Assembly (NCBI GenBank): GCA_964496245.1
Contig: CAZBZG010000031.1
Location: forward strand, 1 to 23,914
DNA from: CAZBZG01 sp964496245
GTDB taxonomy: Bacteria > Planctomycetota > SZUA-567
DNA: 23,914 nt
Direction: 5' to 3'
Shown here: positions 20,941 to 23,914 of the stretch, in pieces
Numbering within the stretch: the stretch's first letter is position 1
Layout: every line of letters starts with the position of its first letter
Position numbers and translations under genes: made by a program
Notes under the pieces: generated by a model
The model's input: only the letters and a program-made list of their open reading frames with translations
The model's database searches: none
What the model was told of the DNA's origin: nothing

Positions 20941-22152
20941 CTACTCGCTTCGGCAGCGCAACGCCTTCGCCCGCTCGTAGCATTCCATGAGCGCTTCGTA
21001 GCTCTTGGCGGGCGTGTACCGCTCCAGGTAGGCCTGGCGGGCATTCGCGCCCATACGCGTGCGGTCGGCTGGGTCTCTGAGCAGACGGGTGAGCTTGTCG
21101 GCGAGGTCGGCCGGATCGCCGGGCGCGAACAGGCGCCCGGTTTCGCCGTCGGCCACGAGTTCGGCCGGCCCGCCGAGCCGGCTCACCAGAACGGGCCGGC
21201 CCGATGCATAGGCTTCGACCACGCTCCGGCCAAAGGTCTCGAAGCATTCGGACGGCAGCACGAGCAGGCTGGCCTGTGCGAGTTCGCGAGGCACCTCGGC
21301 GGGCGTGATCGCCCCCGCAAAGGTGACGGGCAGATCCGCAGCCGTGCGTTCGAGGGGCCCGCGCAGCGGGCCGTCGCCCACGAGCCGCAGCTCGGCGTGC
21401 GGGCATGCCGCGTACACGGCCGGCCACGCGGCGAGCAGCGTGCGCAGTCCCTTTTCCGGCCCCAGGCGGCCGAGGAAGAGCGCGCGGAGCGGGTCGTCCG
21501 CGGCAGGTGCGGGCCCGTGGCCCGGCGGAAACGGATCGGTCGCCGCGTGCGGCTTGACGACCATGCGCTCGGTGGGCAGTCCGCCGCGCGCGAACGTCTG
21601 GCGGCAGAATTCGCTCGGCACGATCAGCAGGTCTGCGTCCCGCTCCCACGTATGCCGGCGACGGTTGATCGCGATCATGCGCGCGGCCAGAGCCGACGCA
21701 AAAAACGAGCCGTGGTAGCAGCGCCGCCAGGCCCCGGGCCAGGGTGGGCCGCCCACGCACCGCTGGCAGGCCTGCCCGGACCTGTCCAGCAGTACGCCGG
21801 CCGGGCAGAGCAGGCGAAAGTTGTGGAGCGTGACCACGGTGGGCACGTTCTCGTCGTGCGCGGCTGCGAGTACGGACGGAGAGAGCGCGAACCAGAAGTT
21901 GTGCAGATGCAGGATGTCCGGCTGGATCGCGCGCATCTTCGCGCGCAGTTCGGCATACGCCGGGCGCGACCACGCGGCACGCCACAGCGCCCGCACGAGC
22001 GCCAGCTTCCCTGCGTCCACGAACGGGCGGTTGTCGGCGATGTGTTCGACCACATCATGGCCGTGGCTGCGCAGTTGGGCTGCATCGTCGGTCACGCCCA
22101 CGTCCTCGCCGCCGGGCCAGACGTAGCGGTTGTGGAGGAGGAGGATGCGCAT
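20941..22152 (-). CDS. GT4-family glycosyltransferase
   Basis: A 403-aa GT-B fold glycosyltransferase. The N-terminus MRILLLHNRYVWPGGEDV is the usual acceptor-domain start, and GGAG 7 nt upstream supports ATG 22152 over the longer frame. A cysteine motif in the N-domain (ACQRCVGG ... RRCYHGS) is common in a subset of GT4 enzymes. The donor domain has ALFLGRLGPEKGLRTLL and the catalytic E-x7-E motif with Glu305 and Glu313 (SECFETFGRSVVEA). It would transfer a sugar from a nucleotide sugar onto a glycan or lipid at the cytoplasmic face of the membrane. Donor and acceptor cannot be read from sequence. It stands alone, convergent with the RDD gene and divergent from the sulfatase. Confidence 0.9.
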   Translation of the reverse strand: MRILLLHNRYVWPGGEDVGVTDDAAQLRSHGHDVVEHIADNRPFVDAGKLALVRALWRAAWSRPAYAELRAKMRAIQPDILHLHNFWFALSPSVLAAAHDENVPTVVTLHNFRLLCPAGVLLDRSGQACQRCVGGPPWPGAWRRCYHGSFFASALAARMIAINRRRHTWERDADLLIVPSEFCRQTFARGGLPTERMVVKPHAATDPFPPGHGPAPAADDPLRALFLGRLGPEKGLRTLLAAWPAVYAACPHAELRLVGDGPLRGPLERTAADLPVTFAGAITPAEVPRELAQASLLVLPSECFETFGRSVVEAYASGRPVLVSRLGGPAELVADGETGRLFAPGDPADLADKLTRLLRDPADRTRMGANARQAYLERYTPAKSYEALMECYERAKALRCRSE

Positions 22153-22294
22153 GAAGGATCTCCGGGCGGCCGCGTGGCCGCCGTGCACATCCAGCATATG
22201 CGCCCGGGGGGCCGGCTCAAGCACAATCCCGGACCGCTGGGAGCGCCGAGCTCCAGCGCGGCATCTGGCCGCCGGGGTCGGGGCAAAGCCCCTC

Positions 22295-22310
22295 GGGATT
22301 GTTCGATCCC
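22295..22310. promoter_or_regulatory. Inverted repeat upstream of the sulfatase promoter
   Basis: GGGAT (22295-22299), six bases (TGTTCG) and ATCCC (22306-22310), lying 10 bp before the -35 box. An overlapping alternative pairing is CCTCGG (22291-22296) with CCGAGG (22314-22319). It could be an activator or repressor site, or chance in GC-rich DNA. Confidence 0.3.
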
Positions 22311-22320
22311 ATGCCGAGGC

Positions 22321-22348
22321 TTGGCAGATCCGCAAAAAGCGCTATGCT
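22321..22348 (+). promoter_or_regulatory. Candidate sigma70 promoter of the sulfatase gene
   Basis: TTGGCA (22321-22326; 5/6), a 16-bp spacer containing an A5 run, and TATGCT (22343-22348; 4/6). Transcription would start near 22355, about 30 nt before the ATG at 22387, leaving room for the Shine-Dalgarno sequence AAAGGA. Confidence 0.5.
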
Positions 22349-22386
22349 GGGTGCTGCATCGACCCGAATCCTTGGAAAGGACACGC

Positions 22387-23757
22387 ATGCCCACCGACAA
22401 ACCGCACATCATCTACATCCTCTCGGACGAGCACCGGGGCCAGGCCATGGGGCACGCGGGCGACCCGAACGTGAGGACGCCCGTCATGGACCGGCTCGCC
22501 CGCGAAGGCGCGAGCTTCCGCCGCGCCTATGCCAACTGTCCCATCTGCACGCCGTCGCGGGGGAGCATGTTCTCCGGCCGCCACGCGCACGCCGGACCCG
22601 TGGCCTTCTTCTTCGACAACTACAAGGCGTGCGCGCCGAGCACGGCCACCATGCTGCGCGCGCAAGGCTACCACACCGCCTACTTCGGCAAGTGGCACTG
22701 CGGCAACGTGCGGGACCAGAAGCCGCCCGAAGTGCGGGCGCATGCCGACGCGTACAAGGGGGTGAACACGCGCACGCCCGAGCGCCACCGCGCCGGGTTC
22801 CAGGATTGGTACGCGTTCGAGAACCTCAACCAGCATTTTGCGAGCTACTACTACAAGAACGACGAGATCAATCCCACCAAACTCGACGGGTACGAGACCG
22901 ACGGGCTCACGAATGCGGTGGTCGAGTATCTCGAGGCCTACGACCGCGACGAGCCGCTCTTCCTGGTGCTGAGCGTGACCCCGCCGCATTTTCCGCTGAT
23001 CGTTCCCGAGGCGTGGAAGCGGCTCGATCCGGAGAGTCTCGAGGTGCGTCCGAATTTTGCCGAGCATGTACATATGCGGGAGTGCCTGGCCAACTACTAC
23101 GCCATGATCGAGAACCTCGACTGGAACATGGGCCGCCTCATGGACAGCTTGGGCCAGCTCGAACGCTTCCGCAGTACGCTCACCGTGTACTACTCGGATC
23201 ACGGCGATTTCATGGGCAGCCACAACCGGCAGAGCCGCAAGGAATATCCGCACGAGGAGTCGGTGCGCATCCCAGCGATCTTCCACTGGCCGGATCAGAT
23301 CCCCGCGCAGGGCAACATCGACGGGCTCTTCAGCATCGTGGACCTCATGGCCACCACGCTCGGTCTGGCTGGCGTGGACATCCCGCCGCACAACCAGGGG
23401 GTCGACTTTTCGCCCGCCCTGCGCGGCGAGTCCTTTACCGGCCCCGAACAGGTGCTGCTGGAGATGGTCGGCAATCCGCGCTGGAATTTGGATTTTCTGG
23501 ACTGGCGGGGCGTGGTGACCCGGGACTGGAAGTACACCTTCTACGAGACCGGGGAGGAGGAGCTCTTCGATCTCGCAGACGACCCCTACGAGCTCGACAA
23601 CCTGGCCGCCAAAGACCCGGACCGCAAGGCGCAACTGCAACAGCTCCTGCTCGACGAACTCGCGCGCACGCGCGACCCCTACTTCGACGTGCTGATCCAG
23701 TACCCCGCGCCGCCGGACCGTCCGGACATCGACGTCTCGCAGGCGGCCATGGCGTAG
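22387..23757 (+). CDS. Type I (formylglycine) sulfatase without signal peptide
   Basis: A 456-aa enzyme of the alkaline-phosphatase superfamily that hydrolyses sulfate esters. Cys54-T-P-S-Arg58 is the sulfatase signature; the Cys must be converted to formylglycine by a maturase not seen here. Expected metal ligands and active-site residues are present: SDEH near Asp14, GKWH (Lys102, His104) and SDHGD (Asp271-His272). ELFDLADDPYELDNLA is the typical C-terminal motif. The start at ATG 22387 has AAAGGA 5 nt upstream. The mature-type sequence begins at once (MPTDKPHIIYILSDEH), with no signal peptide, so the enzyme should be cytoplasmic. It probably desulfates imported sugars. The substrate is unknown. 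Confidence 0.92.
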   Translation: MPTDKPHIIYILSDEHRGQAMGHAGDPNVRTPVMDRLAREGASFRRAYANCPICTPSRGSMFSGRHAHAGPVAFFFDNYKACAPSTATMLRAQGYHTAYFGKWHCGNVRDQKPPEVRAHADAYKGVNTRTPERHRAGFQDWYAFENLNQHFASYYYKNDEINPTKLDGYETDGLTNAVVEYLEAYDRDEPLFLVLSVTPPHFPLIVPEAWKRLDPESLEVRPNFAEHVHMRECLANYYAMIENLDWNMGRLMDSLGQLERFRSTLTVYYSDHGDFMGSHNRQSRKEYPHEESVRIPAIFHWPDQIPAQGNIDGLFSIVDLMATTLGLAGVDIPPHNQGVDFSPALRGESFTGPEQVLLEMVGNPRWNLDFLDWRGVVTRDWKYTFYETGEEELFDLADDPYELDNLAAKDPDRKAQLQQLLLDELARTRDPYFDVLIQYPAPPDRPDIDVSQAAMA

Positions 23758-23914
23758 GCGGGGCCGCCTGGCGAGCCCGCGCCGCGGCCTGTCAGGATTC
23801 GGGGGGGATTCGGGGGAGACACAACTCATCTGTTGACAAAGGCGCTCCGGTTGCGCCTGGTCCCCGAACCGGAGGCCATGGAGGGCCGGAGGTCGCGAGG
23901 AGCGCAGCGTAGCG
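23758..23914. repeat. Terminal intergenic stretch with hairpin, no gene seen
   Basis: The last 157 bp hold no supported gene. GATTCGGGGG occurs twice in near-tandem (23796-23816). CTCCGGTT (23845-23852) pairs with AACCGGAG (23867-23874), an 8-bp hairpin with a 14-nt loop. A lone TTGACA (23833-23838) has no matching -10 box. The style resembles the other GC-rich intergenic repeats in the window. Confidence 0.4.

Noticed and set aside
20941..22335. Longer start of the glycosyltransferase at 22335
   Set aside because: The extra 61 residues have no family similarity; MRILLLHNRY at 22152 is the conserved start and has GGAG 7 nt upstream.
1..23914. CRISPR arrays, tRNA or rRNA genes, phage genes and transposases
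   Set aside because: No regularly spaced repeats, no complete tRNA-like folds, no rRNA-like sequence and no integrase or transposase domain were seen on either strand.

Overview
The window is GC-rich bacterial DNA (roughly two thirds G+C by eye) from a diderm. It encodes an outer-membrane beta-barrel ending in Phe, a lipoprotein signal, secreted glycoside hydrolases and a sulfatase. Type II pseudopilins of the H-X-DG kind next to DUF4091/GH123-like hydrolases and a formylglycine sulfatase are typical of the PVC superphylum (Kiritimatiellota, Lentisphaerota, Planctomycetota). That placement is inference; there is no rRNA marker. A run of 10 N at 11867-11876 marks a scaffold join of unknown true size.

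Region 1 (1-9532) is a glycan-degradation locus. A GntR-type DNA-binding domain fused to a LacI-type sugar sensor is read from a strong promoter (341-368). A perfect 18-bp palindrome overlaps its -10 box and is probably an autoregulatory operator. The regulator stop overlaps the start of a pseudopilin gene (ATGA). A decayed pseudopilin tail follows, then two secreted GH123/DUF4091-like hydrolases of 919 and 985 aa, then a second intact pseudopilin. The 985-aa hydrolase carries what looks like a circularly permuted LamG domain inserted in its catalytic region.

Region 2 (9533-11917) starts with a nested palindromic repeat. On the minus strand it then has a 682-aa lipoprotein that joins a propeller-like exterior domain, an RDD membrane domain and a complete Maf nucleotide pyrophosphatase in one frame. 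Its start codon lies at the edge of the N gap. Beyond the gap is the first part of another minus-strand gene.

Region 3 (12239-13582) is an autotransporter-type beta-barrel with almost no passenger, closed by a clear intrinsic terminator.

Region 4 (13804-20931) is a tightly packed MoxR cluster: multi-pass membrane protein, DUF4129, DUF4350, MoxR AAA+ ATPase, DUF58, then SpoIIM on the opposite strand and an RDD protein. The first five genes overlap or nearly touch. The cluster is probably an envelope-associated chaperone/assembly machine of unknown substrate.

Region 5 (20941-23914) has a GT4 glycosyltransferase on the minus strand, divergent from a sulfatase that has no signal peptide, followed by a short repeat-like tail. 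The hydrolases and sulfatase point to use of sulfated, amino-sugar-containing polysaccharide.
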